The notes beneath the pieces were generated by a model. The model worked only from the letters and a program-made list of their open reading frames with translations. It ran no database searches and was not told the origin of the DNA. Shown one piece after another: positions 1 to 8,208 of a DNA stretch of 64,000 bases. Position 1 is the first letter of the stretch, and each line of letters begins with the position of its first letter. The position numbers and the translations under genes were made by a program. The DNA comes from 66-474 sp035249175 (lineage in GTDB: Bacteria; Pseudomonadota; Gammaproteobacteria; Xanthomonadales; Rhodanobacteraceae): NCBI GenBank assembly GCA_035249175.1, contig DATFGT010000066.1, positions 28,606-92,605 of the forward strand, given 5' to 3'.

Positions 1-124
1 GCTGCCGACCCGCGACAACTGGTTGGGGCTGACTTATCCCGAGGATCGCGATCATGTCGTCGCCGCCATTGCGGAACTGCATGCCGCGGCGGCATATCCG
101 ACGCCGCTATGGTCAGGCGCATGA
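1..124 (+). CDS. Sugar nucleotidyltransferase, C-terminal end only
   Basis: Only the last 40 codons lie in the window (frame beginning at base 2, stop TGA at 122-124). The visible C-terminus contains a DNWLGLTYPED segment followed by a helix and a short Pro/Leu-rich tail. This matches the end of NDP-sugar pyrophosphorylase-like nucleotidyltransferases that pair with NahK-type kinases, where a DNW-G-TY-ED stretch closes the domain. The stop overlaps the ATG of the next gene (ATGA at 121-124), so the two are translationally coupled. The identity is inferred from a short tail plus context, and the substrate cannot be read. Confidence 0.6.
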   Translation, partial: LPTRDNWLGLTYPEDRDHVVAAIAELHAAAAYPTPLWSGA

Positions 125-1206
125 ACGGGCCGATTCGGCTCGACCCGAATACCCGCAATGCGCTGGCCGAAGCGTGGGGCCTCAGCCCTGGTGCTCAGTT
201 CGCGCCGCTCGGCAACGGATTGATCAATCGTACCCTGCTGGTCGTCGATGACGGCCGCAGGCGCGTGCTGCAACGTCTCAATACGCAGGTATTTCGCAAC
301 CCGGCGCTGGTGATGCGCAACTGCCACACCGTCACCGTGCACTTGGAGCGCGAGCGCGCGGCCCGGCGCTACGCCTATTCAGTGTTGGAACTGGTTCCGA
401 CACTGGCGGGCCAACCGGCCGCGGTATTGGCCGACGGAACGTGGTGGCGCATGTATGACCACGTTCCCGACACGCGCACGCACGACACCGCCGACCAGTC
501 GTCGTTGGTATTCGAATCGGGCCGCGGCTTCGGTGCGTTCACCGCCGCGCTCGCCGGCCTCGACCCGGGCAGCGTGGGCGAAGTGATTCCGAACTTCCAC
601 GACCCGGCGAAGCGGTTCGATGCATTCGTTGCAGCCCTCGACGCGGATCGCGTGGGACGAGCGAAGCAGGCAGCGGCCGAGTGTCAAGCCGCGCTTGATT
701 TCCACGATGTGCTGGCGCACTGGCAATCCCTGCTCGATGCGGGCCTGCCGTGGCGCGTCACCCACAACGACTGCAAGCTCAACAATCTGCTGTTCGACGT
801 ACACGACCGGGCAAGGTGCGTGATCGATCTGGACACGGTGATGCCCGGCAGCCTGTTGTTCGATTTCGGCGACATGGCACGCACGATGGTGAGTCCCGTA
901 CCGGAAGACTCGACGGATCTCACCCACGTGGGCGTGCGGCGCGAGTACTTCGCGGCGCTGGCGCACGGCTATATCGACGGCTGCGGCGCGCTGCTGACGC
1001 CGCTCGAGCGCGACAGCCTGGTATTCGCCGCCCGGCTCATCACCGGCGTCATGGGATTGCGGTTCATCACCGATTGGCTAGATGGGGACCGCTACTATCG
1101 CGTCGACCACCCGGCGCACAACCTCGAACGGGCGCGCAATCAATTTGCGTTGTTCGCATCGTTGACCGAACAAGCGGATTCACTTCAGGAACTCGTGCCC
1201 CCTTGA
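121..1206 (+). CDS. NahK-like sugar 1-kinase (aminoglycoside phosphotransferase fold)
   Basis: This 361-residue cytoplasmic kinase has the APH/choline-kinase fold. The catalytic HND motif is at about residues 215-217 and the Mg-binding IDLDT motif near 234-238, followed by a G-LL-DFGD stretch. That arrangement resembles N-acetylhexosamine 1-kinase (NahK) more than antibiotic kinases. NahK-type enzymes make sugar 1-phosphates, which a nucleotidyltransferase such as the upstream gene can activate; together they would form a two-step salvage route to an NDP-sugar. The ATG at 121 is chosen because it overlaps the upstream stop as ATGA; an in-frame ATG at 109 also exists. The exact sugar is not inferable. 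Confidence 0.8.
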   Translation: MNGPIRLDPNTRNALAEAWGLSPGAQFAPLGNGLINRTLLVVDDGRRRVLQRLNTQVFRNPALVMRNCHTVTVHLERERAARRYAYSVLELVPTLAGQPAAVLADGTWWRMYDHVPDTRTHDTADQSSLVFESGRGFGAFTAALAGLDPGSVGEVIPNFHDPAKRFDAFVAALDADRVGRAKQAAAECQAALDFHDVLAHWQSLLDAGLPWRVTHNDCKLNNLLFDVHDRARCVIDLDTVMPGSLLFDFGDMARTMVSPVPEDSTDLTHVGVRREYFAALAHGYIDGCGALLTPLERDSLVFAARLITGVMGLRFITDWLDGDRYYRVDHPAHNLERARNQFALFASLTEQADSLQELVPP

Positions 1207-1454
1207 AGGCGAGCGTCCGTGTGCCGCTGCGCCGATGTTGCATTTACGCCAGCCAACGACAAACCGCCCGCGCGCAACCGAGATCGCACAAATCCTGCAG
1301 TGCAGAATCCCGTTTGTCCGTCGCATATGCGGCCCAGCGCATTGCCCGATCCCAAAATCGCACAGCCTTGGACGCAAAGGTCAACGGCACGCCGAACCCC
1401 GCGCAACGTGCGGACGGTCCCACCTTCAGATGGGTTCAAATGATATGTCTGGGG

Positions 1455-3341
1455 TCAAGGCGCGAACGCGCGATCGCGCACCAATCGACAGGCCACGGCG
1501 ATGTCGCACTGCATGGGGCGGTCGCGGTGCATGAATGCGATTGATTCGCGCAAGCGTTGATGGGCTCGATGGACCGCATCGCCGGCACGGAACTGGGCCG
1601 CGTCGGTGAGTTGGGACGCCAGCGCCTGCACTTCCCGCGCGAAGGCCTCGTAATGAAGTTGTCCCTCGCGCGGTGCATGGTCGACCTTGGCCGCCAAGGA
1701 CTGCCAGCCGCCGCGTCGGGCAATCGCGCGCGCCGCATTCAACATGTCGTTGCGGTAATCCAGCGCCTGCGCCGCGGTATAGAGTTCCAGCGCCAGCACG
1801 TCCGACAAGTCACGGGTCATGTCCAGTACCTGGCGCGCCTCGTTCGCGCCCATTGAAACGTGATCCTCGGCATTGGCGCTGGTCGGGATCGAATACACAC
1901 TGGCCGGATGCGCGCGCGTGGCAAGCTCGTTCACCAGTGCCGCGGCGGTGTATTGCACGATCATGAAACCGGAATCAGTGCCGTCTTCATTGCCGGTGAG
2001 GAATCCAGGCAAGCCATCATTGGTCGCGGGGTCGACCAGCTTGTTGAGACGGCGCTCGGAAATCGATGCCAGTACCGGAATCGCCGCCTTCACGTAACTC
2101 ATGGCCAAGGCCAGCGGCATGCCGTGGAAGTGGCCCGCGGAAATGACTTGCTCCTCGATGTGTCGCGCATCCTCGGCGTCGGGGAAGATCAACGGATTGT
2201 CGGTGACCGCGTTCAACTCGATGTCGATCACCCGGCAGGCTTGCGCCCAGGCATCGCGCACCGCGCCGTGCACTTGCGGCATGCAGCGCAGCGAATACGC
2301 GTCCTGCGGCTGGTGTTTCTTGCCGCCGCGAAACGGCAGGAAGCGCTGGTAGAAGGCCTCGCGCCCGTGGCGCTGATCGATCGGCACCCATTCCCAATGG
2401 ATGTCGAACGACAGCGACTGTTCCTCCGGCGTCGTCCAGGCCTTCGCAGTCCAGGTGCGGAAACGCGGCACCAGATGATAAGGAATATCGATCAGTGTCG
2501 AACCATCAAGCAGTTCCCGCACATGTTGCGCGGCCGCGACCTGGCCCGGATGCGGGCGCAGCGCATGCACATCCTCGCGGAGTGCACCGCTGCGGCCAGC
2601 GAAGGCGTCCAGCGTCATCGCCGCAGCGAGATCGGCAATGCCAAGCAAATATTCCAGTTCATCCAGCGCCAGCACCGCCGTCGCCAGCATCTGCGCCGTA
2701 CCATTGTTGAGCGCGAGTCCTTCCTTGAACGACAATTTGACGGGCTGCAATCCCGCGCGACGCAAGGCCTCGACGCCAGTCATCCGTTCGCTTTCATAGA
2801 ACGCCTCGCCGCCGCCCAGCAGCACGATTGCGAGATGCGACAGCGGTGCGAGATCGCCGCTCGCTCCCACCGAACCCTTCGCCGGCACCACCGGCACGAT
2901 GCCGCTGTTCAACATCGCGGTCAGCGCCTGCAACGTTCCCACGCGAATGCCGGAATGTCCGCGCATGAGGGTATTGATACGAATCACCAACATCGCTCGC
3001 ACTACGTCGGCGGACAGCGGTTCCCCCACGCACACCGCGTGGGTGATGATGAGATTGTGCTGCAATTCCTCCGGCAGCGTTTCGTCACGCGGGTCGGGAT
3101 TGCCACCGGGCAGTTCGTCGCGCGCGCGATGCGCACCGAGCAGCTTGTCGGCGTTGCTGCCGAAGCCGGTGGTAACGCCGTAGATCGGCTCACCGCAGCG
3201 CACCTTTTCCGCGATGAAGTCGGCGGCGCGCTGCACCTTGTGCAGTTGCTTTGCATCGAGTTCGACATTCGCGCCGCCACGGGCGATGGCCACAACCTCG
3301 GCGCGCGTGAGATGGCTGCCATCCAGCCGAATCGTCGTCAT
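1455..3341 (-). CDS. hutH: Histidine ammonia-lyase, enlarged form
   Basis: The product is predicted to deaminate L-histidine to urocanate. The MIO-forming triad Ala-Ser-Gly is at 160-162 in GSVGASGDLAPL, the catalytic Tyr in YGVTTGFG is at 54, and the LRC motif is at 351-353. Residues 100-101 are Thr-His, close to the Ser-His selectivity pair of histidine lyases and unlike the His-Leu or Phe-Leu of tyrosine or phenylalanine lyases. At 628 residues it is well above the usual 510. Extra segments lie near 77-88, at 282-345 just before QDAYSLRC (about 50 residues more than usual), and at the C-terminus. Its ATG overlaps the hisS stop (ATGA). No hutU, hutI or hutG lies nearby, so the catabolic role is inferred. 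Confidence 0.88.
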   Translation of the reverse strand: MTTIRLDGSHLTRAEVVAIARGGANVELDAKQLHKVQRAADFIAEKVRCGEPIYGVTTGFGSNADKLLGAHRARDELPGGNPDPRDETLPEELQHNLIITHAVCVGEPLSADVVRAMLVIRINTLMRGHSGIRVGTLQALTAMLNSGIVPVVPAKGSVGASGDLAPLSHLAIVLLGGGEAFYESERMTGVEALRRAGLQPVKLSFKEGLALNNGTAQMLATAVLALDELEYLLGIADLAAAMTLDAFAGRSGALREDVHALRPHPGQVAAAQHVRELLDGSTLIDIPYHLVPRFRTWTAKAWTTPEEQSLSFDIHWEWVPIDQRHGREAFYQRFLPFRGGKKHQPQDAYSLRCMPQVHGAVRDAWAQACRVIDIELNAVTDNPLIFPDAEDARHIEEQVISAGHFHGMPLALAMSYVKAAIPVLASISERRLNKLVDPATNDGLPGFLTGNEDGTDSGFMIVQYTAAALVNELATRAHPASVYSIPTSANAEDHVSMGANEARQVLDMTRDLSDVLALELYTAAQALDYRNDMLNAARAIARRGGWQSLAAKVDHAPREGQLHYEAFAREVQALASQLTDAAQFRAGDAVHRAHQRLRESIAFMHRDRPMQCDIAVACRLVRDRAFAP

Positions 3342-4726
3342 GCCCGTTGCACCTTCTCTTGCGCCAGTTCCGCCCGCAGCGACTTCACCAGCTTCACACG
3401 CGGCACTTCGAACTGGTCGCCGTGACGCAAATCCTTCACCGCCACTGCGTCGCGCGAAAGTTCGTCATCGCCCGCGACGACCGCGAAGCGGATACCGGCG
3501 CGATCGGCATACTTCAACTGCTTGCCCAGTTTGCCGCCTTCGAGGGCCACTTCGGTGGCGATGCCGGCGTCGCGCAGTTCCTTCGCGATCGCGAGACAGT
3601 CCGGCAATTGCGCCGCGTCCATCTGCGTCACCAGAACCTGCACGCTGCTGCCGGCGGCCTTCAGCAAACCGGCTTCGCGCAATTGCCAGAACAGGCGCGT
3701 CAGGCCGATCGAAATGCCGACGCCCGGCAATGTCGATTTGGTGTAATTCCCCGCGAGGTTGTCGTAGCGTCCGCCGGAACAGATCGAGCCGATGTCCGAA
3801 TGGTCGTTCAAAATTGTTTCGTACACGGTGCCGGTGTAGTAATCGAGCCCACGCGCGATCGAAAGATTCAACGTGAACGCCGACTCTGGCACGCCAAACG
3901 CGGCGACGGTATCCAGCACTTCGCGCAGTTCCGCCCTGCCCTGTTCGAAGGTTTCGGTGCCGCCACCCAGCGCATCGAGTTTCGCGTGCGCGTCGGCCAG
4001 TGACGTCGAACGCACCTCCACGAAGCGGAGGATCTTGTCGACTGCTTCGCCGGACAAGCCGAACAAATCGCCCGTCAACACGCCGCGCACGTGCTCGGCG
4101 CCGCGCTTGTCCAGCTTGTCCACCTCGCGCAGCACCAGCATCTGCTTCTCCCCATCGCCGACGCCAAGGCCCTCGAAGAATCCGCGCATCAGCTTGCGGT
4201 TGTTGAGCTGGATCGTGAAGGCGCCGATGTCGAGCGCGCGGAACACCGCGTGGATCACCGCCGGGATCTCGGCGTCGTAACGGACCGACAGGCTATCCTT
4301 GCCGATCACGTCGATGTCGCACTGGTAGAACTCGCGGAAACGGCCGCGCTGGGCACGCTCGCCGCGATACACGCGCTGCATCTGGTAGCGCCGGAACGGA
4401 AACGCAAGCTCGCGTTCGTGCTCAGCCACGTAGCGCGCGAGCGGTACGGTCAGGTCGAAACGCAGCGCGTGTTCGGGACGGCCCGGTTGATCCGGCGAGC
4501 GTTCCAGCGCGCCGGTCGACTGCACGAAATAAACCTGGCGTTCGGTCTCACCGCCGCTCTTGGTCAAGAGAATGTCGGCGAATTCGATGGCCGGGGTCTC
4601 GATCGGAAGGAACCCGTACACCTCGAACCCGCGGCGGATCGTGTCCAGCATCGACTGGAACGCGATCTGCTCGCGCGGAAGCAGCTCCAGCGTGCCGGGC
4701 ATCGTACGGGGCGTGGTCAGCGCCAT
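3338..4726 (-). CDS. hisS: Histidyl-tRNA synthetase
   Basis: This class II aminoacyl-tRNA synthetase charges tRNA-His. The 462-residue product has motif 2 around 112-135 (FRRYQ, RGERAQRGRFREFYQ) and the histidine-binding RGLDYYTG segment near 290-300. The LRFDLTVPLARYV stretch marks the archaeal/eukaryotic-like HisS found in Xanthomonadales rather than the E. coli type. An upstream in-frame start at 4798 would add 24 residues, but conservation begins at the ATG at 4726, preceded by an AGAGAG-type ribosome site. It is followed by hutH with a 4-nt overlap, so two histidine-using enzymes share one transcript. Its promoter must lie in 4727-4775, back to back with that of tRNA-Pro. Confidence 0.96.
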   Translation of the reverse strand: MALTTPRTMPGTLELLPREQIAFQSMLDTIRRGFEVYGFLPIETPAIEFADILLTKSGGETERQVYFVQSTGALERSPDQPGRPEHALRFDLTVPLARYVAEHERELAFPFRRYQMQRVYRGERAQRGRFREFYQCDIDVIGKDSLSVRYDAEIPAVIHAVFRALDIGAFTIQLNNRKLMRGFFEGLGVGDGEKQMLVLREVDKLDKRGAEHVRGVLTGDLFGLSGEAVDKILRFVEVRSTSLADAHAKLDALGGGTETFEQGRAELREVLDTVAAFGVPESAFTLNLSIARGLDYYTGTVYETILNDHSDIGSICSGGRYDNLAGNYTKSTLPGVGISIGLTRLFWQLREAGLLKAAGSSVQVLVTQMDAAQLPDCLAIAKELRDAGIATEVALEGGKLGKQLKYADRAGIRFAVVAGDDELSRDAVAVKDLRHGDQFEVPRVKLVKSLRAELAQEKVQRA

Positions 4727-4775
4727 GGCGGGCTCTCTTGCCAAAACCGCAAGATTACCAGCGTGCGGCCACATC

Positions 4776-4805
4776 TTGCGCGCGTGAAGCCGCGCCAAGT
4801 ATCAT
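4776..4805 (+). promoter_or_regulatory. Putative sigma70 promoter of tRNA-Pro
   Basis: A TTGCGC -35 box (4776-4781), an 18-nt spacer and a TATCAT -10 box (4800-4805) lie just upstream of the tRNA. The sequence after the -10 is GC-rich, as in stringently controlled stable-RNA promoters. Transcription would begin near 4812, giving a leader of about 33 nt. The prediction comes from sequence only. Confidence 0.45.
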
Positions 4806-4844
4806 TTGCGGCTCGCTGCGGGGTTCTGCCCCGGTGCGGACCGT

Positions 4845-4921
4845 CGGGGTGTAGCTCAGCCTGGTAGAGCGCTACGTTCGGGACGTAGAAGTCGCAGGTT
4901 CAAATCCTGTCTCCCCGACCA
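4845..4921 (+). tRNA. tRNA-Pro (CGG)
   Basis: This is a complete 77-nt cloverleaf with encoded CCA (4919-4921). The acceptor stem is CGGGGTG with CTCCCCG, with one U-U mismatch. The D arm has GCTC/GAGC, the anticodon stem is CTACG/CGTAG with loop TTCGGGA, and the T arm is GCAGG-TTCAAAT-CCTGT. The anticodon CGG is at 4879-4881 and reads CCG proline codons, which are abundant in this GC-rich genome. It lies between hisS (divergent) and pilZ (convergent). Confidence 0.97.
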
Positions 4922-5069
4922 AAGTTTACGAGAACGTCGCCCAGTTCAGTCACCTTTCGGGTGGGAGCTGTTGCTCGTAGACGTTCCATCGAAGCGACTT
5001 CCCTGACTCGATGAAACCCACGTTCCGCGCCGTTCGGCAAATCGACGCGCAGCAGCCTATCCAGCGACA

Positions 5070-5438
5070 TCACATCGTATGCGTCGGCTTGTCTCCACCC
5101 TGCAAGCCCGCCAGCAGCGTCTCGATCTTGGTGCGGGCGTTGTCGCCGTCGGCGTTTTCGGCGAACTGCACGCCGATGCCGGCCGGGCGATTGCCTTGCG
5201 CCGCGACCGGCGTGATCCACACCACCCTGCCGGTGGTCGCGACGCGCTCGGTTTCCTCGGGCAGCGTCATCAACAGGAACACTTCGTCGCCGAGGTTGTA
5301 GCGCTTGTTGGTGGGCACGAACAGGCCGCCGCCCTTCACGAACGACATGTAGGACTGGTATAGCGTCTGCTTGTCCTTGATGACGACCGGCAGGATGCCT
5401 TGACTGCCCATGCCGCCCGCGCCACCCATCATTGCCAT
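5070..5438 (-). CDS. pilZ: PilZ domain protein, type IV pilus assembly
   Basis: This small cytoplasmic protein (122 residues) is needed for type IV pilus biogenesis, where PilZ works with the PilB ATPase and FimX in Xanthomonas relatives. The sequence shows a single PilZ domain with a YNLGDEVFLL strand, a TGRVVWITP strand, an AGIGVQF strand and the family-typical C-terminal DKPTHTM tail. The canonical c-di-GMP-binding RxxxR motif is not obvious, as in the non-binding PilZ of xanthomonads. The ATG at 5438 is preceded by AGGGG about 9 nt upstream. The longer open frame to 5729 is shadow of the deacetylase gene. It is the last gene of the fab-holB run. Confidence 0.93.
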   Translation of the reverse strand: MAMMGGAGGMGSQGILPVVIKDKQTLYQSYMSFVKGGGLFVPTNKRYNLGDEVFLLMTLPEETERVATTGRVVWITPVAAQGNRPAGIGVQFAENADGDNARTKIETLLAGLQGGDKPTHTM

Positions 5439-5494
5439 CGTCTGAAGCCCCTGCTGATTGACGCCATCAGCTTGCCGCCACAGGCGAGTCGCGG

Positions 5495-6553
5495 TCAAGC
5501 GCCGAAACGGCACCAGCCCCAGCCGTCGAACACCCAAGGGGACGGCAGCGGACAGTACAACTTGACGTAGTACGGCGGTCGCAGCACGCGCCAGGTGCAC
5601 GCCGCGGGACTGCCGTCGCGCCAGAACAGCGTGGCGTCGGCGCCGGCACCCAGCCGCACCCGCTCGCCGCCCGCGGCGTCCACCGCCAGCAAGGCCAGGA
5701 ACGGGCGCAAGGCGCGCGGCGGCAGCCACGGCAGGGTCGCCCCTGTTCGATCATGGCAATCTAGACCCGCCACGAAATTTTCCGTGGCCGCCGCGAAGCG
5801 CAGGAAGCGTCCGCGGCTCAGCGCGATCTGGCTGGCGTGCGCCTCGATCGCACGGCGCTTGCGCGAAATTTCATCGCCGGTGAGCGCCAATACGGCGCGC
5901 TGCGGCACACCAGGCTGCGAGCGACGGTGCAGAAGGTAGCCCAGACAGTCGGGTTTGCGGATCTGCGGCGAGGTCTGGAACACCATCTCCATCAATACGT
6001 GGAGCGCGCTGTGATCGGGATGCCGATCCACCAAGTCGGGAAGCACCAGCAGTGTCGGCCGTTCGCGCTGGACGAGTTCGCGCATCGCGGACAGCATCGA
6101 GGCGGTGTCGTCCAGCAACATCCAGGTCACGCCGCCATCGGGCCAACCGAGGCGATGCACATTCGCGGCACCGACCCCGAGCGTGCGCAAGGCGGCGTCG
6201 GCTTCGCCGCGCCGCCGGGCCGCCCAACCCGCGCGCTGGCGCGCACCAATCCACGCGCGCCGCTCCAGCACGCGTTGGGGCCACGGATTGTTCTCGCCAT
6301 CACTGACGAACACCACGTTGACGGGCGCGCCATACGCGAGCGCGCGCTGGATCAGCCCGCCCGCTGCCAATGACTCGTCGTCCGGATGCGGTGCCAGCAC
6401 CATCAGGCTGGCCCCCGGCCGCTTCAGCAGCACATCGGGATCGAGCAGATCAGAGGGTTTTTCCAGACGCAAACCGGCAGTCCTTTCATCGCGTGCGGAA
6501 CCTCTCCGCGGTAATCGCGGCGCGATTGTGCCCGGAAGTGATTGACCCGGCAC
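5495..6553 (-). CDS. PIG-L family deacetylase (LmbE-like)
   Basis: This is a 352-residue zinc-dependent N-deacetylase of the PIG-L/LmbE family. The metal-binding PHPDDE motif is at 55-60 and the second His motif RHPDH is near 176. Family members remove acetyl groups from N-acetylglucosamine-containing conjugates; the substrate here is unknown. The roughly 100 residues after the catalytic domain have no clear domain identity, and there is no signal peptide. It sits between holB and pilZ, which I expect to be adjacent in related genomes, so it may be an insertion into the operon or an envelope-glycan gene recruited there. It is separated from holB by 33 nt and from pilZ by 56 nt. Confidence 0.85.
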   Translation of the reverse strand: MPGQSLPGTIAPRLPRRGSARDERTAGLRLEKPSDLLDPDVLLKRPGASLMVLAPHPDDESLAAGGLIQRALAYGAPVNVVFVSDGENNPWPQRVLERRAWIGARQRAGWAARRRGEADAALRTLGVGAANVHRLGWPDGGVTWMLLDDTASMLSAMRELVQRERPTLLVLPDLVDRHPDHSALHVLMEMVFQTSPQIRKPDCLGYLLHRRSQPGVPQRAVLALTGDEISRKRRAIEAHASQIALSRGRFLRFAAATENFVAGLDCHDRTGATLPWLPPRALRPFLALLAVDAAGGERVRLGAGADATLFWRDGSPAACTWRVLRPPYYVKLYCPLPSPWVFDGWGWCRFGA

Positions 6554-6586
6554 TGACCGGTATTCGCGCCGGCCAGGCCCGGAGTG

Positions 6587-7579
6587 CTAGAGGGTGCCAG
6601 CCGGCAAACCGTTCAACCAATCGAAGAGCGCCAGATCGGCGCGCAGCGGCCCGTTCAACAGCACGCGCAAGCGGTTCGCCTCCAGAAATCGTGCGGCCAA
6701 GGTTTCGTCGTCCCAGCCCGGATCGAATCGCCCGCGTTCGCCCACGGCCCGCAAGCGCAACGCCCCTTCCAGCAGGCGCGCCGCCTGTTCCAGACGTTGC
6801 TGGGGTTCGTCATCGGCCCAGATCTTGCCGATCGCGCGAGCGTCACCATCCCCTTTCGCCAAGGCCAACAGATCACGTGCGACTTCCTGGCGACGCTGCA
6901 TGCCGCCCTGCTCCGCCAGCAGCCAGGCTTGGCCCGGGTTGCCACCCGCCGCGGCAAGCAGGGATTCCGCGGATTCGACGCCACGCGTTTCCAGCCACGC
7001 CAATGCCTCGCTCGTCGGCGGCACTGCAATGTCGATACGCTGGCAACGGCTGCGGATCGTCGCACTGAGCCGCCACGGCTCGTCAGTCACCAGCACGATC
7101 AGACTGGCGTCGGTCGGTTCTTCCAGCGTTTTCAGCAAGGCGTTCTGCGCTGCGGTGTTCAGCGCTTCGGCAGGGTCGATCACCGCGACCTGCCAGCCGT
7201 CGAGCTGGCTCGACATCGCCAGGCGCGCCGACAGCTCGCGAACCTGGTCGACCACGATTTCCTTGCGCATCACGCCGGTCTTGGGATTGGGTTCCAGCTT
7301 CACCCGCATCCGGTCGGGATGGGTGCCCGCCGCCAGCAGCTTGCAGGCGCGGCACGCACCGCACGCGCGGCCGTCTTGCGGCGTCTCGCACAGCCGCGCA
7401 CGCACAAACATCTCAACCAGCGCACGCTTGCCGAGCCCACCCGGACCGCACACCAGCAACGCGTGCGGCAGCGTGCCGCCGGATGCACGCGCGACGAGCA
7501 GGCGCCATGCCGGTTCGCACCATGCCGGCAGCGGGTCGCCCGACGCGATCGCGGTGACGACGCTTTCCTCGTCGGTCAT
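6587..7579 (-). CDS. holB: DNA polymerase III delta-prime subunit
   Basis: This is a clamp-loader subunit that works with DnaX (25113-26756) and HolA to load the sliding clamp. The 330-residue protein has a P-loop-like GPGGLGK at 45-51, a zinc module with Cys 64, 73, 76 and 79, the NALLKTLEEP helix and the sensor segment SRCQ. The C-terminal domain is diverged, as usual for HolB. Its ATG overlaps the tmk stop by 4 nt, the standard tmk-holB arrangement. A similarly long open frame on the opposite strand (6594-7586) is a high-GC shadow. Confidence 0.95.
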   Translation of the reverse strand: MTDEESVVTAIASGDPLPAWCEPAWRLLVARASGGTLPHALLVCGPGGLGKRALVEMFVRARLCETPQDGRACGACRACKLLAAGTHPDRMRVKLEPNPKTGVMRKEIVVDQVRELSARLAMSSQLDGWQVAVIDPAEALNTAAQNALLKTLEEPTDASLIVLVTDEPWRLSATIRSRCQRIDIAVPPTSEALAWLETRGVESAESLLAAAGGNPGQAWLLAEQGGMQRRQEVARDLLALAKGDGDARAIGKIWADDEPQQRLEQAARLLEGALRLRAVGERGRFDPGWDDETLAARFLEANRLRVLLNGPLRADLALFDWLNGLPAGTL

Positions 7580-8208
7580 GTCGTGACTTCCGCCCGCAAC
7601 GCATCGACCGCCTGCACTGCGGCGCGCAAAACCATTTCGGCAGGCTGTGACGCGTCGATGACGCGAAAGCGTTGCGGCTCCGCCTGCGCACGCGCGAGGT
7701 ATGCCGTCCGCACGCGCTCGAAGAAGTCGTCGCGCTCGGCCTCGATGCGATCCGCATCGCCACGCAGGCTGGCGCGCGCGCGACCGTGTGCCACCGGGAG
7801 GTCCAGCAGCAAGGTCAGGTCGGGCTTCAGACCCGCCGTGGCAACGCGCTCCAGTTCGCCGATGCGTGCGGCGTCAACGCCACGTCCGCCGCCCTGGTAG
7901 GCGTAGCTTGCGTCGGTGAAGCGGTCGCACAGCACCCAGCGCCCCGCCGCAAGCGCGGGTCGCAAGACTTCGCGCACCAATTGCGCGCGCGCCGCGAACA
8001 TCAGCAACAGCTCGGTTTCCACGGCCATGCCGCGATGCGCGGGATCGAGCGCCAACGCGCGAATCGCTTCGCCCACCGGCGTGCCACCGGGTTCGCGCGT
8101 GTACAACACGTCCATTCCGCTGCGTTCGAAATGCCCGCGAAGGCTTGCCACCAGCGTGCTCTTGCCCGCGCCTTCGCCGCCTTCGAGGCTGATCAACCGT
8201 CCCTTCAT
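7576..8208 (-). CDS. tmk: Thymidylate kinase
   Basis: The enzyme phosphorylates dTMP to dTDP for DNA synthesis. The 210-residue protein has the P-loop GGEGAGKS at 10-17, the DRFTDASYAYQGGGRG substrate and lid region, and the LLLDLPV Walker B strand. The ATG at 8208 overlaps the mltG stop (ATGA) and gives the family's usual length. The frame continues open to 8643 but those codons are shadow of mltG. The 3' end overlaps holB by 4 nt. The gene lies in the mltG-tmk-holB order typical of gammaproteobacteria. Confidence 0.97.
   Translation of the reverse strand: MKGRLISLEGGEGAGKSTLVASLRGHFERSGMDVLYTREPGGTPVGEAIRALALDPAHRGMAVETELLLMFAARAQLVREVLRPALAAGRWVLCDRFTDASYAYQGGGRGVDAARIGELERVATAGLKPDLTLLLDLPVAHGRARASLRGDADRIEAERDDFFERVRTAYLARAQAEPQRFRVIDASQPAEMVLRAAVQAVDALRAEVTT

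Noticed and set aside
1860..3425. Long plus-strand open frame of 521 codons
   Set aside because: It lies opposite hutH, which has a complete catalytic motif set. Long antisense frames are common at this GC content and this one has no recognisable domain.
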